A stretch of DNA of 64,000 bases from Luteococcus japonicus (GTDB lineage Bacteria; Actinomycetota; Actinomycetes; Propionibacteriales; Propionibacteriaceae): NCBI RefSeq assembly GCF_003752415.1, contig NZ_RKHG01000001.1, positions 310,001 through 374,000 on the forward strand. The letters are read 5' to 3'. The translations under genes were made by a program, and so were the position numbers. The notes under the pieces were generated by a model that saw only the letters and a program-made list of their open reading frames with translations, did no database searches and had not been told where the DNA came from. Below are positions 36,006 through 44,016 of the stretch, piece after piece. The first letter of the stretch is position 1. Every line of letters starts with the position of its first letter.

Positions 36006-36125
36006 GGGATTCCTACAAATGGGATTCCTGCAGATGGGATTCCTACAGATGGGATTCCTGCAGATGGGATTCCTGCAGATGGGATTCCTGCAGATGGGAT
36101 TCCTGCAGATGGGATTCCTACAGAT
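36006..36125. repeat. 15-bp minisatellite, eight units
   Basis: Eight head-to-tail copies of GGGATTCCTGCAGAT with only G/A changes: units 1, 3 and 8 have CTACA in place of CTGCA. Five units contain CTGCAG. The array fills most of the gap between the carboxylase and tetR genes and includes the tetR stop codon. Confidence 0.95.
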
Positions 36126-36702
36126 GGGGCTCGGTGGTCAGCCATCCATGACGCAGCATGCGGCCGAGTCGGGGTTCGGGATTCGAGGGCTGTGCCGCAG
36201 TGGCCCAGGTGGTTGCCAGGACGGACAGGAAGAGGTCACGGCCCGTGATCTCGCTCCGTGCCTGTCCGGCCTCCTGGACGGGCGCCAGGAAGCTCGACGT
36301 CGTCTCGATCACCCGTTCGCAGGTGGTTCCGAGCGGGGTGCCGGTGGCGTCGAGTGCCGCGCGCAGTGGAGCTGGGAGCCCTTCATAGGCACGCATCCAT
36401 CCGGCGATGGCATCCAACCATTCGTCCAGGGCGCGCTGCGGATCATGGTCCTGGTGGGTGATTCGTTGGGCCTCGCGGGCCAGGTCGGGGCGGTGTTCCT
36501 CGAGGACGGCGGCGACGAGGTCCTCGCGGGTGGGGAAGTGGCGGTACAAGGTTCCAGCGCCGACGCCGGCGGCCTTGGCGATGGCGTCGAGCGGGGCCTC
36601 GAGTCCATTCTGGGCGAAGGCGGCACGGGCGGCATCGATGATCTTTGCTCGGTTGCGTTGCACATCGCGTCGTGGGGCGCGCGTGGTGGCGTCGGCGTTC
36701 AA
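36118..36702 (-). CDS. TetR-family transcriptional regulator
   Basis: Repressor of 194 residues. The N-terminal helix-turn-helix reads AKIIDAARAAFAQNGLEAPL and GVGAGTLYRHFPTREDLVAA. The C-terminal ligand domain ends WATAAQPSNPEPRLGRML. I chose the TTG start because GGGAGG lies five bases before it; a longer frame from 36765 would be translated through a strong palindromic operator. The stop codon is created by a CTGTAG variant inside the last minisatellite unit. The likely target is the divergent, now broken flavin reductase gene and its own promoter. Confidence 0.83.
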   Translation of the reverse strand: MNADATTRAPRRDVQRNRAKIIDAARAAFAQNGLEAPLDAIAKAAGVGAGTLYRHFPTREDLVAAVLEEHRPDLAREAQRITHQDHDPQRALDEWLDAIAGWMRAYEGLPAPLRAALDATGTPLGTTCERVIETTSSFLAPVQEAGQARSEITGRDLFLSVLATTWATAAQPSNPEPRLGRMLRHGWLTTEPHL

Positions 36703-36723
36703 GAGGCCCTCCCGGTTGAAATA

Positions 36724-36764
36724 TGGAGACACTCTCCGTATCGTTGATGCGGAGAAGGTCTCCA
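36724..36764. promoter_or_regulatory. Palindromic operator for the TetR protein
   Basis: Two 19-nt arms, TGGAGACACTCTCCGTATC and GATGCGGAGAAGGTCTCCA, match as inverted repeats at 16 of 19 positions around GTT. The site lies exactly between tetR and the divergent gene start, as expected for an autoregulatory TetR operator. Confidence 0.75.
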
Positions 36765-36766
36765 CA

Positions 36767-37552
36767 TCATAGCCGGAAGGTCACCATGCACTCCGATCCC
36801 ACCCCACAGCTCCTGCGGAAGGCCTTTCGGAGCGTGCCCACCGGCGTCGTGCTGGTCGCGGCCGAACGCGCGGACCAACCGGTGGGGAAGACCTGGACCA
36901 CGAGATCGCGTCGGATGGGGGCGTTCTCACGGTCGGCGCGCTCCAGGGCTGCCGGGAGGGCGCCGATGGACAAGTCCGTGCCGTAGCAAGGGGTGCCGGG
37001 CTGCTGACGCCACGACTCGGCCAGGGTGCCGGCGTCATGCGCCGTGAAGCCGGTGGCCTCCACGAGCTCCATCGCGACCTTCTTGTCCTCTTCGCGGTCT
37101 GCGGCCACGGGAAGTGCGAGGCGTTCGGGGTCGCCACTGGGGCGTCCGTTGCTGGCCAAGGAGGCGGAGCCGATGCAGTTCCACGCCTTGACCACGGGGC
37201 GTCCCAGCTGTTCGCCCACCCACACGCTCTCGACGGTGTCGGCTGGCACAAAGCCCTCACCATCGCGTTGCGGGTAGAAGTTGGAGGTGTCGACGACGGT
37301 CGTTCGCTCCGGCAAGGAGGCAACCAGCGGCGCCAGCTTCGGGATGGCGCTCAGCGGCACCGAGAGCACGAGCACGTCCACATCCTTCGCTGCCTCCTCT
37401 GCCGTGCCGGCAACTGCCCCGCTGGTGAGCAGCTCCGCCTCGATGGTCTCAGGACCGCGCGAGTTGGCGACTGTGACGCGGTGACCCGCGGCGCTGAGCT
37501 TGCGCACGAGGCTGGCGCCGATGTTTCCGGTTCCGATGATGCCGATCTTCAT
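36767..37552 (-). CDS. NAD(P)/F420-binding oxidoreductase with altered C-terminus
   Basis: Small Rossmann-fold reductase of the NADPH:F420 oxidoreductase-like group. The N-terminus KIGIIGTGNIGASLVRKLSA binds the dinucleotide; NSRGPETI, VVDTSNFYPQRDG, VKAWNCIGS and LPVAADREEDKKVAMELVE are conserved. The last ~36 residues (after DLVVQVF) are encoded by the antisense of the flavin reductase fragment, so a deletion fused the 3' ends of two convergent genes. The missing native tail is probably short, and the enzyme may still fold. Confidence 0.75.
   Translation of the reverse strand: MKIGIIGTGNIGASLVRKLSAAGHRVTVANSRGPETIEAELLTSGAVAGTAEEAAKDVDVLVLSVPLSAIPKLAPLVASLPERTTVVDTSNFYPQRDGEGFVPADTVESVWVGEQLGRPVVKAWNCIGSASLASNGRPSGDPERLALPVAADREEDKKVAMELVEATGFTAHDAGTLAESWRQQPGTPCYGTDLSIGALPAALERADRENAPIRRDLVVQVFPTGWSARSAATSTTPVGTLRKAFRRSCGVGSECMVTFRL
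36786..36888 (+). pseudogene. Flavin reductase gene fragment (5' end only)
   Basis: GGAAGG precedes an ATG whose frame encodes LLRKAFRSVPTGVVLVAAE, the N-terminus of a flavin-reductase-like (HpaC-type) domain. After about 34 residues the homology ends abruptly and the frame continues through the antisense of the opposite oxidoreductase gene to a stop at 36986. About 130 residues are missing. The promoter and TetR operator upstream are intact, so this was probably the target of that regulator. Confidence 0.65.
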
Positions 37553-37689
37553 GCGAAGTCATTCCTAGGGGGTGGGCGATGGGGAAGCCGTGAAGAGTTC
37601 CCACATCGAGACTATCCACTTCGAGCCTGCCACGTCCGGCAAGGCATCGGCAGATTCCGCCTCAGGCGGTCATGCGGTGGCGTCGGCGC

Positions 37690-38211
37690 TCACCCGTTCC
37701 AGCCACTTCGACCCCCGAGCTGTCCCTTCGACCCCCGTGCACGGGGGTCAGAGCAGCATGGAGGGGGTCGGAGCAGTAGTGCGGGCAATCCCAGCAGGCA
37801 CAGCCCGCTGGCGGCGTAGAGGGGCAGACCCCAAGGGGAGTGGGCTGCACCGGTGGTCAGGTAGGTGTCGGCGAGCGCCATTCCCGGGCCGACCGAGGCG
37901 AGCCAGTGGGCGGGCGCGGCCAGGACGCCCAGCAGCAGGAAGGAGATTGCATCGGCTCAAGGGTCTCGACGGTGCCGTCGCCAACACGCCCTCAGGGCGG
38001 CCCTCGCGAGTGCGATTCCCTGCCCGGAGATGCCCAAGACCACCGCGACCTCCAATGATTCGCCCGCGGCGGCCACCTCTTGATGGATCTGCGCAAGGGA
38101 ACGTCCCGGAACCGTGGCCAGCGGGTTGGGCACAAGGTTATGCACGACGGACCACAAGGCCAGCAGTACGATCCCAGTGCATCCGACCATGGGGGTCTTG
38201 CAAGCTCTCAT
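37690..38211 (-). pseudogene. Membrane protein gene with in-frame TGA
   Basis: A 174-codon frame begins at the ATG at 38211 (helix GIVLLALWSVVHNLVP), continues through AAGESLEVAVVLGISGQGIA to RRHRRDP, meets TGA at 37957-37959, then goes on in the same frame with FLLLGVLAAPAHWLASVG and GLPLYAASGLCLLGLPALLL before the next stop. The restored protein has about four hydrophobic segments. A single nonsense change (for example CGA to TGA) would explain it. No family is recognised, and the start has no strong ribosome-binding site. Confidence 0.55.
37730..37749. repeat. Perfect 20-bp palindrome
   Basis: GACCCCCGTGCACGGGGGTC reads the same on both strands. Nearby direct repeats TTCGACCCCCG and GGGGGTC(A/G)GAGCAG surround it. 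It could be a cruciform or a binding site near the end of the broken membrane gene. Confidence 0.7.
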
Positions 38212-38385
38212 GATTCGACGCTGGGCGAGGGCCGGCCGTGCTGGATCAGCCTGTGGACCCTGAGCCATCCGTCTGCTGTCCAGCTGAGGCCGCGCGTAGC
38301 GTGATGCGGTTATGTCAGGGCTCGCAACTACAGTTGGTCCGGCCATCACCCTGGTGGACACAGCCCATTTCTTGAAAGCGAGCCC

Positions 38386-39540
38386 GTGAGCGTCTATCCG
38401 CCCCTTCGCCTGTCGGCACCCAGCAGGACCGATGCCGTCGTCGTCGACACGCCCGTGGTCCTGGCTCCGATGGCCGGCATCACCAACCGCGCCTTCCGGC
38501 AGTTGTGCGCCGAACAGGGCGCAGGTCTGTACGTGTGCGAGATGCTCACCAGCCGCGGCATCGTCATCCAGGACCGCAAGACCCAGAAGATGCTCGGCTT
38601 TGCGCCCAATGAGGTGGTGCGCAGCGTCCAGACCTATGGTGTTGATCCGGAGATGGTGGCCCGCGCCACCCACGTCCTGTGTGACCAGTACGGCGTGAAC
38701 CACGTGGACCTGAACTTCGGCTGCCCGGTGCCGAAGGTGACCCGTAAGGGTGGCGGCGGAGCACTTCCGTGGAAGCAGGACCGCTTCCGCGCCATCCTGC
38801 GGGCCGTGGTCAAGGCGGCCGACAGCTACGGCGTCCCGGTGACGATGAAGACCCGCAAGGGCATCGACGACGACCACCTGTACTACCTCGACGCGGGACG
38901 CATCGCCCAGCAGGAGGGCGTCGCCGCCATCTGCCTGCATGCCCGCACCGTGGGTGGGGCCTACTCCGGACAGGCCGACTGGGACGCGATCGCCCGCCTG
39001 GTGGAGCACGTCGACATCCCGGTACTGGGCAATGGCGACATCTGGGAGGCCAGTGACGCGATGCGGATGATGGCCCAGACCGGTGCCGCCGGCGTCGAGG
39101 TGGGCCGCGGCTGCCTGGGCCGGCCGTGGCTCTTCCGCGACCTTGCCGACGCCTTCGCGGGCCGCGAGACCCAGCACAAGCCGACGCTGGGTGAGGTGGC
39201 GGCCATGGTGCGCCGCCACGGTGAACTCCTGGCTGAGATCATGGGCGAGAAGTACGGCCTGACCGATCTGCGCAAGCACATGGCCTGGTACTTCAAGGGC
39301 TTCCCGGTGGGTGGTGACCTGCGGCACCAGCTGGCGATGATCAGTGACTTCGAGACCTTCGATGCCCTGCTCGCCCAGCTGGACCACGAGGCGCCCTTCC
39401 CGGAGATGGAGCTGGGCAAGCCCCGTGGCCGGCAGGGGACCCCGCGGGCCAAGGTGATCCTGCCCTACGGCTGGTACGACGACACGAACGGCCTGGACCT
39501 CGAACTCGACGAGGACGACGCCGCAGGTTCGGGAGGCTGA
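38386..39540 (+). CDS. dusB: tRNA-dihydrouridine synthase
   Basis: FMN-dependent reductase that converts uridine to dihydrouridine in tRNA D-loops. The barrel starts VVLAPMAGITNRAFRQLC; VDLNFGCPVPKVTRKGGGGA holds the catalytic Cys, and VTMKTRKGID, ICLHARTVGGAYSG and VPVLGNGDI-type strands bind FMN. 384 residues with a C-terminal helical domain fits the DusB group. The GTG start follows GAAAGCGAG. It is followed eight bases later by dgt, probably in one operon leading toward dnaG, a common actinobacterial order. Confidence 0.93.
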   Translation: MSVYPPLRLSAPSRTDAVVVDTPVVLAPMAGITNRAFRQLCAEQGAGLYVCEMLTSRGIVIQDRKTQKMLGFAPNEVVRSVQTYGVDPEMVARATHVLCDQYGVNHVDLNFGCPVPKVTRKGGGGALPWKQDRFRAILRAVVKAADSYGVPVTMKTRKGIDDDHLYYLDAGRIAQQEGVAAICLHARTVGGAYSGQADWDAIARLVEHVDIPVLGNGDIWEASDAMRMMAQTGAAGVEVGRGCLGRPWLFRDLADAFAGRETQHKPTLGEVAAMVRRHGELLAEIMGEKYGLTDLRKHMAWYFKGFPVGGDLRHQLAMISDFETFDALLAQLDHEAPFPEMELGKPRGRQGTPRAKVILPYGWYDDTNGLDLELDEDDAAGSGG

Positions 39541-39547
39541 CAGACGC

Positions 39548-40711
39548 ATGTGCACCGACGATCCCACCAGGGCCGCTGAGCAGGCCTCCACGGTCACCGA
39601 GCCTGTCGAGGTGATGCCCCGGGCCAAGGCCTGGGCCACCACCATGCACGGGCACGAGGGCGATGACTTCATCCAGGCCCATACGGACTCCCATGCCCGG
39701 ATGGGGACTGGTCCCGTGCTGGGCCGGGAGTCCCGGGAGGAACGTGAGGCCATGCTGCTGCGGCCGGGCGCGACCCTCGCCAGGGGGGCGGGGGACCGAG
39801 TCATCACCGAGGAACCAGACTCGGAACGCACCTGCTTCGAGCGCGACCGCGACCGGATCGTCCACTCCCCGGCCTTCCGACGGCTGGCCGGCAAGACCCA
39901 AGTGGTCGTCTACCCGACCGACCACCAGCGCACTCGTCTCACCCACGCCATCGAGGTGGCCCAGGTGGCCACCTCCATCGCTCGCGGCTTGGGGGCCAAT
40001 GTGTCATTGGCCGACGCGATCGCACTGGGACACGACTGCGGCCACGGGCCGGGCGGACATGCCTCCGAGGATGCCTTCGACGCCTTCATCCCCGAGGGCT
40101 ATGACCATGGCCCGTGGGGAGCCGACGTCGTCCTGACCGGCCTGAACCTCTGCTCCCAGACCCTCGACGGGATCCGCAATCACTCGTGGAGCCGCCCCGC
40201 ACCGGCAACCATCGAGGGGGAGATCGTCAGCTGGAGCGACCGAATCGCCTACTGCGCGCACGACCTGGAGGACGCGATCCACGCCGGCATCGTCGCGCTG
40301 GAGGACTTGCCGAAGGACGTCGCCGCCATCGCGGGAATCGGCCGTCGGGCGCAGTTGGGTACCTTCATCCGGGCTGTGGTTCGCACCACGAATGCCACGG
40401 GAAGCGTCGGGATGGACCCGGAGACCGCCCGCGCCCTGGCCAGTCTGCGGCGCTTCAACTACGAGCGGATCTACACCCGACCGGACTCGGTGGCCCAGTC
40501 GCACGCCGTCGTCGAGGTGCTGCACGGTTTGGTCGAAGCCTATGTGAAGCGTCCGGAGCTGATGCCTCAGGACTATCGCTGGGACGACGTCATCCGTGGA
40601 GCCGTCACCTATGTGGGTGGCATGACGGACCGTTTCGCGTTCGACCAGGCCGAGCACCTGCTGGGGTGGAGCAAGGACCGCCTGCCCCGCGGCATCGGCC
40701 GGGGCATCTGA
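39548..40711 (+). CDS. dgt: Deoxyguanosinetriphosphate triphosphohydrolase-like protein
   Basis: HD-superfamily hydrolase that removes triphosphate from dNTPs. Metal ligands are in RTRLTHAIEVAQ and IALGHDCGHGPGGHASEDAF; a further Asp is in SWSDRIAYCAHDLEDA. The first ~50 codons are unlike the family: they include the dispersed 15-bp repeat (encoding EPVEV), so the true start may be one of the ATG codons near 39613, 39643 or 39691. The conserved region begins REEREAMLLRPGATLARGAG. It links dus with dnaG, as in other actinobacteria. Confidence 0.88.
   Translation: MCTDDPTRAAEQASTVTEPVEVMPRAKAWATTMHGHEGDDFIQAHTDSHARMGTGPVLGRESREEREAMLLRPGATLARGAGDRVITEEPDSERTCFERDRDRIVHSPAFRRLAGKTQVVVYPTDHQRTRLTHAIEVAQVATSIARGLGANVSLADAIALGHDCGHGPGGHASEDAFDAFIPEGYDHGPWGADVVLTGLNLCSQTLDGIRNHSWSRPAPATIEGEIVSWSDRIAYCAHDLEDAIHAGIVALEDLPKDVAAIAGIGRRAQLGTFIRAVVRTTNATGSVGMDPETARALASLRRFNYERIYTRPDSVAQSHAVVEVLHGLVEAYVKRPELMPQDYRWDDVIRGAVTYVGGMTDRFAFDQAEHLLGWSKDRLPRGIGRGI
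39597..39611 (+). repeat. Dispersed 15-bp repeat inside the dgt 5' region
   Basis: CCGAGCCTGTCGAGG, identical to the copy after glyS and to the reverse complement of the left arm after leuA. Here it lies in the frame of the annotated dgt N-terminus. Confidence 0.7.
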
Positions 40712-40813
40712 GGCTCGACCACCACTTGACCCGCCGCGTGTTGCACCGGTGTGGTTCGCACTAGCGTGGAGCCTGCACGGGAGGCCCGTGCAGGCTGCGC
40801 ACGGGGGGTGAGG

Positions 40814-41296
40814 ATGGCCGAAGCCAAGAAGAAGCCGGTGGATCCGACGCTGGTCATCGTGCTGCTCGTCTGTGTCATCGTCGGCATGGTCCAGGGCGCG
40901 CGCGGCGTGGTCCGAGGGGCCTCCGCCGGATGGTACCGGGCCAGCGCCGTGGCCGTCGAGAATGTCGAGACCTTCACCGGGAGCCTGCGGGTCAGCACGT
41001 CGGCCTGCAAGGACACCGCCGGGCTGGACCAGGTGCGCTACCAGGTGGAGGACCGTACGGGCCGCGAGGTGTCCCGCCAGGAGGACGCGTTCGTGGCAGG
41101 GCGAGCCCGTCAGGAGGCCAGTGTCGGCAAGAACCTTCCGGCTGGCAGGTACACGGTGACGGTCAGCTGCCTCAGCGACGGCAAGCCCACCGGACAGGCC
41201 GAGAGCACGAACGTCACGGTCGGCAAGAACTCCAAGAACTCCAAGGCCTCCACAGAGGGCCGACGCCCCAGCGGTCTGCCCCACACCGGAAACTGA
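40814..41296 (+). CDS. Membrane-anchored hypothetical protein ending in LPHTG
   Basis: 160 residues: a cytoplasmic Lys-rich start (MAEAKKKPVDP), one transmembrane helix (TLVIVLLVCVIVGMVQG, about residues 13-30) and an extracytoplasmic beta-rich domain with two Cys (ACKD and VSCL) that could form a disulfide. The C-terminus is Lys/Ser-rich and ends SGLPHTGN. The pentapeptide fits the LPxTG sortase pattern but lacks the following hydrophobic helix and charged tail. GGGGTGAGG lies before the ATG. No family is recognised. It is convergent with fetB, with only one base between the two genes. Confidence 0.65.
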   Translation: MAEAKKKPVDPTLVIVLLVCVIVGMVQGARGVVRGASAGWYRASAVAVENVETFTGSLRVSTSACKDTAGLDQVRYQVEDRTGREVSRQEDAFVAGRARQEASVGKNLPAGRYTVTVSCLSDGKPTGQAESTNVTVGKNSKNSKASTEGRRPSGLPHTGN

Positions 41297-41297
41297 C

Positions 41298-42056
41298 TCA
41301 CACGTGAAGGCGCTCCCGCAGGTCTGCGGGCAGCAGGAGGCCCCGCTGCATCAGCTCATTGGCCATCACGACGGTGACGCTCTGACCGGCCATGATCCCC
41401 ACCAGCACGAGTACCTGCGCGGCCCCGGCCTGGAGGGCGGAGCCACCGCCGAGCAGCACGCCGACGAAGGCGCCGGGCAGGGTCACCAGTCCCACGGTGC
41501 GCGTCGTGTCGAGGTTGGGCACCAGAGCCTCGCGGGCGGTGCTCTCGGTGACCAGTTTGATGGCCTCGGGCCGCTGCAGGCCGATGGACAGTGCCGCCTC
41601 ATAGCCGGGGAAGTTCTCCCGCAGACAGGCGAACTGGCGCCGGCCGAAGAGCGTGTGGGCGGTCATCATGTTCCCAATCACGATGCCCGCGATCGGCACC
41701 AGCGCCGCACCACTGAAGGGCGAGGTACCGGTGCCGAAGATGATTGCCAGTACCGGCACGACGCCGCAGAGCATCGCCAGTGCCGTCCACGGCCAGGCAT
41801 TGCCGGCGGCGGTCCGCTTGACGGTGGTGCGCACGGCGACGGCGAACATCAGCAGGCAGAAGAGGCTCGCAGCCCACAGGTGTTGGAGGCAGAAGACGAT
41901 CACGACCGAGACGGCCGCCAGTTGCAGTGCGGCACGGGAGGCCGCCACCACCACATCGCCTTCCTGCTTGTAGCCGCCGCGAAGTGAGCTGAGCACGGCC
42001 ACTGTCACCAGCAGCACCAGGGCGAGGCCCAGCTGCCAGTCAAGGTTCACGATCAC
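41298..42056 (-). CDS. fetB: ABC transporter permease, FetB/YbbM family
   Basis: Polytopic membrane protein of 252 residues (UPF0014 family) that in E. coli works with FetA in iron export. Seven hydrophobic segments are visible, and the signature TAHTLFGRRQ plus VRTTVKRTAAGN and LVTLPGAFVGVLLGGGSALQAGA are conserved. The partner ATPase FetA is not next to it, which is unusual. The GTG start has TAGAAT six bases upstream and no ribosome-binding site. It is divergent from dnaG. Confidence 0.85.
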   Translation of the reverse strand: MIVNLDWQLGLALVLLVTVAVLSSLRGGYKQEGDVVVAASRAALQLAAVSVVIVFCLQHLWAASLFCLLMFAVAVRTTVKRTAAGNAWPWTALAMLCGVVPVLAIIFGTGTSPFSGAALVPIAGIVIGNMMTAHTLFGRRQFACLRENFPGYEAALSIGLQRPEAIKLVTESTAREALVPNLDTTRTVGLVTLPGAFVGVLLGGGSALQAGAAQVLVLVGIMAGQSVTVVMANELMQRGLLLPADLRERLHV

Positions 42057-42062
42057 CGGACC

Positions 42063-42068
42063 ATTCTA
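42063..42068 (-). promoter_or_regulatory. -10 hexamer of fetB
   Basis: On the minus strand TAGAAT is followed by 6 nt and the GTG start of fetB, a leaderless arrangement. Confidence 0.5.
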
Positions 42069-42095
42069 GGGGTCGGGGCCCTCGTCTGGCCGGGA

Positions 42096-42101
42096 TAGGA
42101 T
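42096..42101 (+). promoter_or_regulatory. -10 hexamer of dnaG
   Basis: TAGGAT followed by 7 nt and the dnaG ATG at 42109. The spacing supports this ATG rather than the one at 42100, which overlaps the hexamer. Confidence 0.5.
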
Positions 42102-42108
42102 GCCTGCC

Positions 42109-43983
42109 ATGGCTGGGAGGATCAACGACGAGGACATTGCGCTGGTCCGGGAACGCGCCCGCATCGACGACGTCGTGAGTTCCCATGTCACCCTCAAACC
42201 GGCCGGTGGCGGCTCCCTGAAGGGCCTGTGCCCCTTCCACGACGAGAAGACCCCCAGCTTCCAGGTCACTCCCGCCCGCGGCTTCTACTACTGCTTCGGA
42301 TGCGGTGAGGGTGGCGATTCCATCACCTTCCTGCAGAAGGTCAGCAACCTGTCCTTCACCGAGTCCGTCCAGCAACTGGCGGACCGCACGGGCGTCCAGT
42401 TGCGCATCAGCGATGACGGGGGTCCGCGTCATGAGCCGGGTCTGCGGGTTCGGATCATGGAGGCCAACAGTGCCGCTTCCGAGTTCTACTCGCGCCAGCT
42501 GCTGGCGCCGGGAGCACTGGCCGCGCGGCAGATGCTGGACGGACGCGGTTTCGACCGTGCGGCAGCGGAGCACTTCGGCGTCGGGTATGCCCCGCGTGGT
42601 GGTCGCGACCTGAAGAACCACCTGAACCGGCTGGGATTCAAGGATGCCGAGCTGGTCAAGGCCGGACTCATCCGGGAACACGGCCACGACTTCTTCCAGG
42701 GGCGCGTGCTGTGGCCCATCCGTGACTCCGGGTCCGCGGTGCTCGGCTTCGGGGCTCGCAAGCTCTTCGACGATGACCGGATGCCCGCCAAGTACCTGAA
42801 CACCCCGGAGACCCCGGTCTACAAGAAGTCCCACGTCCTCTACGGGCTGGACCTTGCCAGGCGCCAGATCGGCAAGAAGTCCCAGGCCGTCGTCGTCGAG
42901 GGTTACACCGACGTGATGGCGGCGCACCTGTCGGGGGTGGACACCGCGGTCGCCTCCTGCGGTACGGCCTTCGGTGACGACCACGCGCGGATGCTGCAGC
43001 GGCTGATGGGCAACCAGGGCGCCTTCTCCGGCGAGGTCATTTTCACCTTCGACGGTGACCAGGCCGGGCAGAATGCCGCGCTCAAGGTCTTCAGCGGCGA
43101 CCAGAACTTCATCGCCCAGACCTATGTCGCCATCGAACCCTCCGGGCTGGACCCGTGTGACCTGCGCCTGCAGCAGGGCGAGGCCGCGGTGCGGGAACTC
43201 GTCGGACGACGGGTCCCGCTGTACCGCTTCGTGATGGAGAACACCCTCAAGGGCTATGACCTGGACCGGGTGGACGGCCGGCTGCAGGCCTTGCGTGCTG
43301 CGGCACCCCTGGTCAGCTCCATTCGTGACACCTCCCTCGTCAACGGCTACCTGCGCGAGCTCGCCTCGATGCTGGGTATGGACGTGGACGAGGTGCGCTC
43401 CGAGGTCACCAGGGCGGCGCGTCGCAAGGCCAATGAGAAGAGCGAGCCCCGGCATCGCACACCCGTGGTGGACGAGCCCGTGGAGCCGCAGTCACAGCCG
43501 GCCCAGGGCCTGCCCTGGCCGGACCCAGCCGACCGGGCACTGGGAGTGGAGCGCGGCACGTTGAAGTTGATGCTGCAGCACCCGACCTTGTTCGACACCG
43601 CCTGGGACGGGGTGCAGCCTGACGACTTCACCCACCCCGCCTACCGAGCCGTCTTCGAGTCGATCCTGCGGGTGCCGTGGCAGCCCGACCGCTGGGCGGA
43701 CAAGGTGCAGGAGGCCACCACCGACGAGGTGGCGCGGCAACTGGAGATCGCCCTGCTCGTCGAACCCGTGCTGAGGACGCCGGACGAGGCCTACGCCACC
43801 TCCTATGCGGCACGTGTCCAGCTGCTGCGCATCGACCGCGACATCAAGGACCTGAAGTCCCGGCTGCAGCGCACCAATCCGGTGGACCAGGCCAGCGAGC
43901 ACAAGCAGATGTTCTCCGCCCTCCTGGAGCTGGAGGTGCGCCGCAAGCAGCTGCAGCTCGTCTCCCTCGGCGCCCCCGACTGA
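42109..43983 (+). CDS. dnaG: DNA primase
   Basis: Makes RNA primers for replication. The zinc-binding CHC2 domain has CPFHDEKTPSF and YYCFGCGEGGDSITF (residues ~40-65). The RNA polymerase core with TOPRIM contains VVVEGYTDVMAAH and FTFDGDQAGQNAAL. The C-terminal ~150 residues form the DnaB-helicase-interacting domain. 624 residues is normal for actinobacteria. The start was chosen by the -10 spacing; an ATG three codons upstream overlaps the putative -10. The upstream genes dus and dgt complete a conserved neighbourhood. Confidence 0.94.
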   Translation: MAGRINDEDIALVRERARIDDVVSSHVTLKPAGGGSLKGLCPFHDEKTPSFQVTPARGFYYCFGCGEGGDSITFLQKVSNLSFTESVQQLADRTGVQLRISDDGGPRHEPGLRVRIMEANSAASEFYSRQLLAPGALAARQMLDGRGFDRAAAEHFGVGYAPRGGRDLKNHLNRLGFKDAELVKAGLIREHGHDFFQGRVLWPIRDSGSAVLGFGARKLFDDDRMPAKYLNTPETPVYKKSHVLYGLDLARRQIGKKSQAVVVEGYTDVMAAHLSGVDTAVASCGTAFGDDHARMLQRLMGNQGAFSGEVIFTFDGDQAGQNAALKVFSGDQNFIAQTYVAIEPSGLDPCDLRLQQGEAAVRELVGRRVPLYRFVMENTLKGYDLDRVDGRLQALRAAAPLVSSIRDTSLVNGYLRELASMLGMDVDEVRSEVTRAARRKANEKSEPRHRTPVVDEPVEPQSQPAQGLPWPDPADRALGVERGTLKLMLQHPTLFDTAWDGVQPDDFTHPAYRAVFESILRVPWQPDRWADKVQEATTDEVARQLEIALLVEPVLRTPDEAYATSYAARVQLLRIDRDIKDLKSRLQRTNPVDQASEHKQMFSALLELEVRRKQLQLVSLGAPD

Positions 43984-44016
43984 ACCCGGGAATCTCCACG
44001 CTCACACGGATGCCCG

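Noticed and set aside
36006-36125. CRISPR-like array
   Set aside because: Units are 15 bp with no spacers and no cas genes; it is a tandem minisatellite.
37957-37959. TGA as a selenocysteine codon
   Set aside because: The local residues (RDP-stop-ADAI) are not a redox site, no SECIS-like hairpin or sel genes are visible, and the neighbouring genes are also decayed.
37572-38213. 214-codon plus-strand frame
   Set aside because: It is Arg/Pro-rich and antisense to the broken membrane protein, whose hydrophobic segments are more convincing.
41281-41296. Sortase sorting signal
   Set aside because: LPHTG lacks the hydrophobic helix and positive tail, and no sortase gene is nearby.
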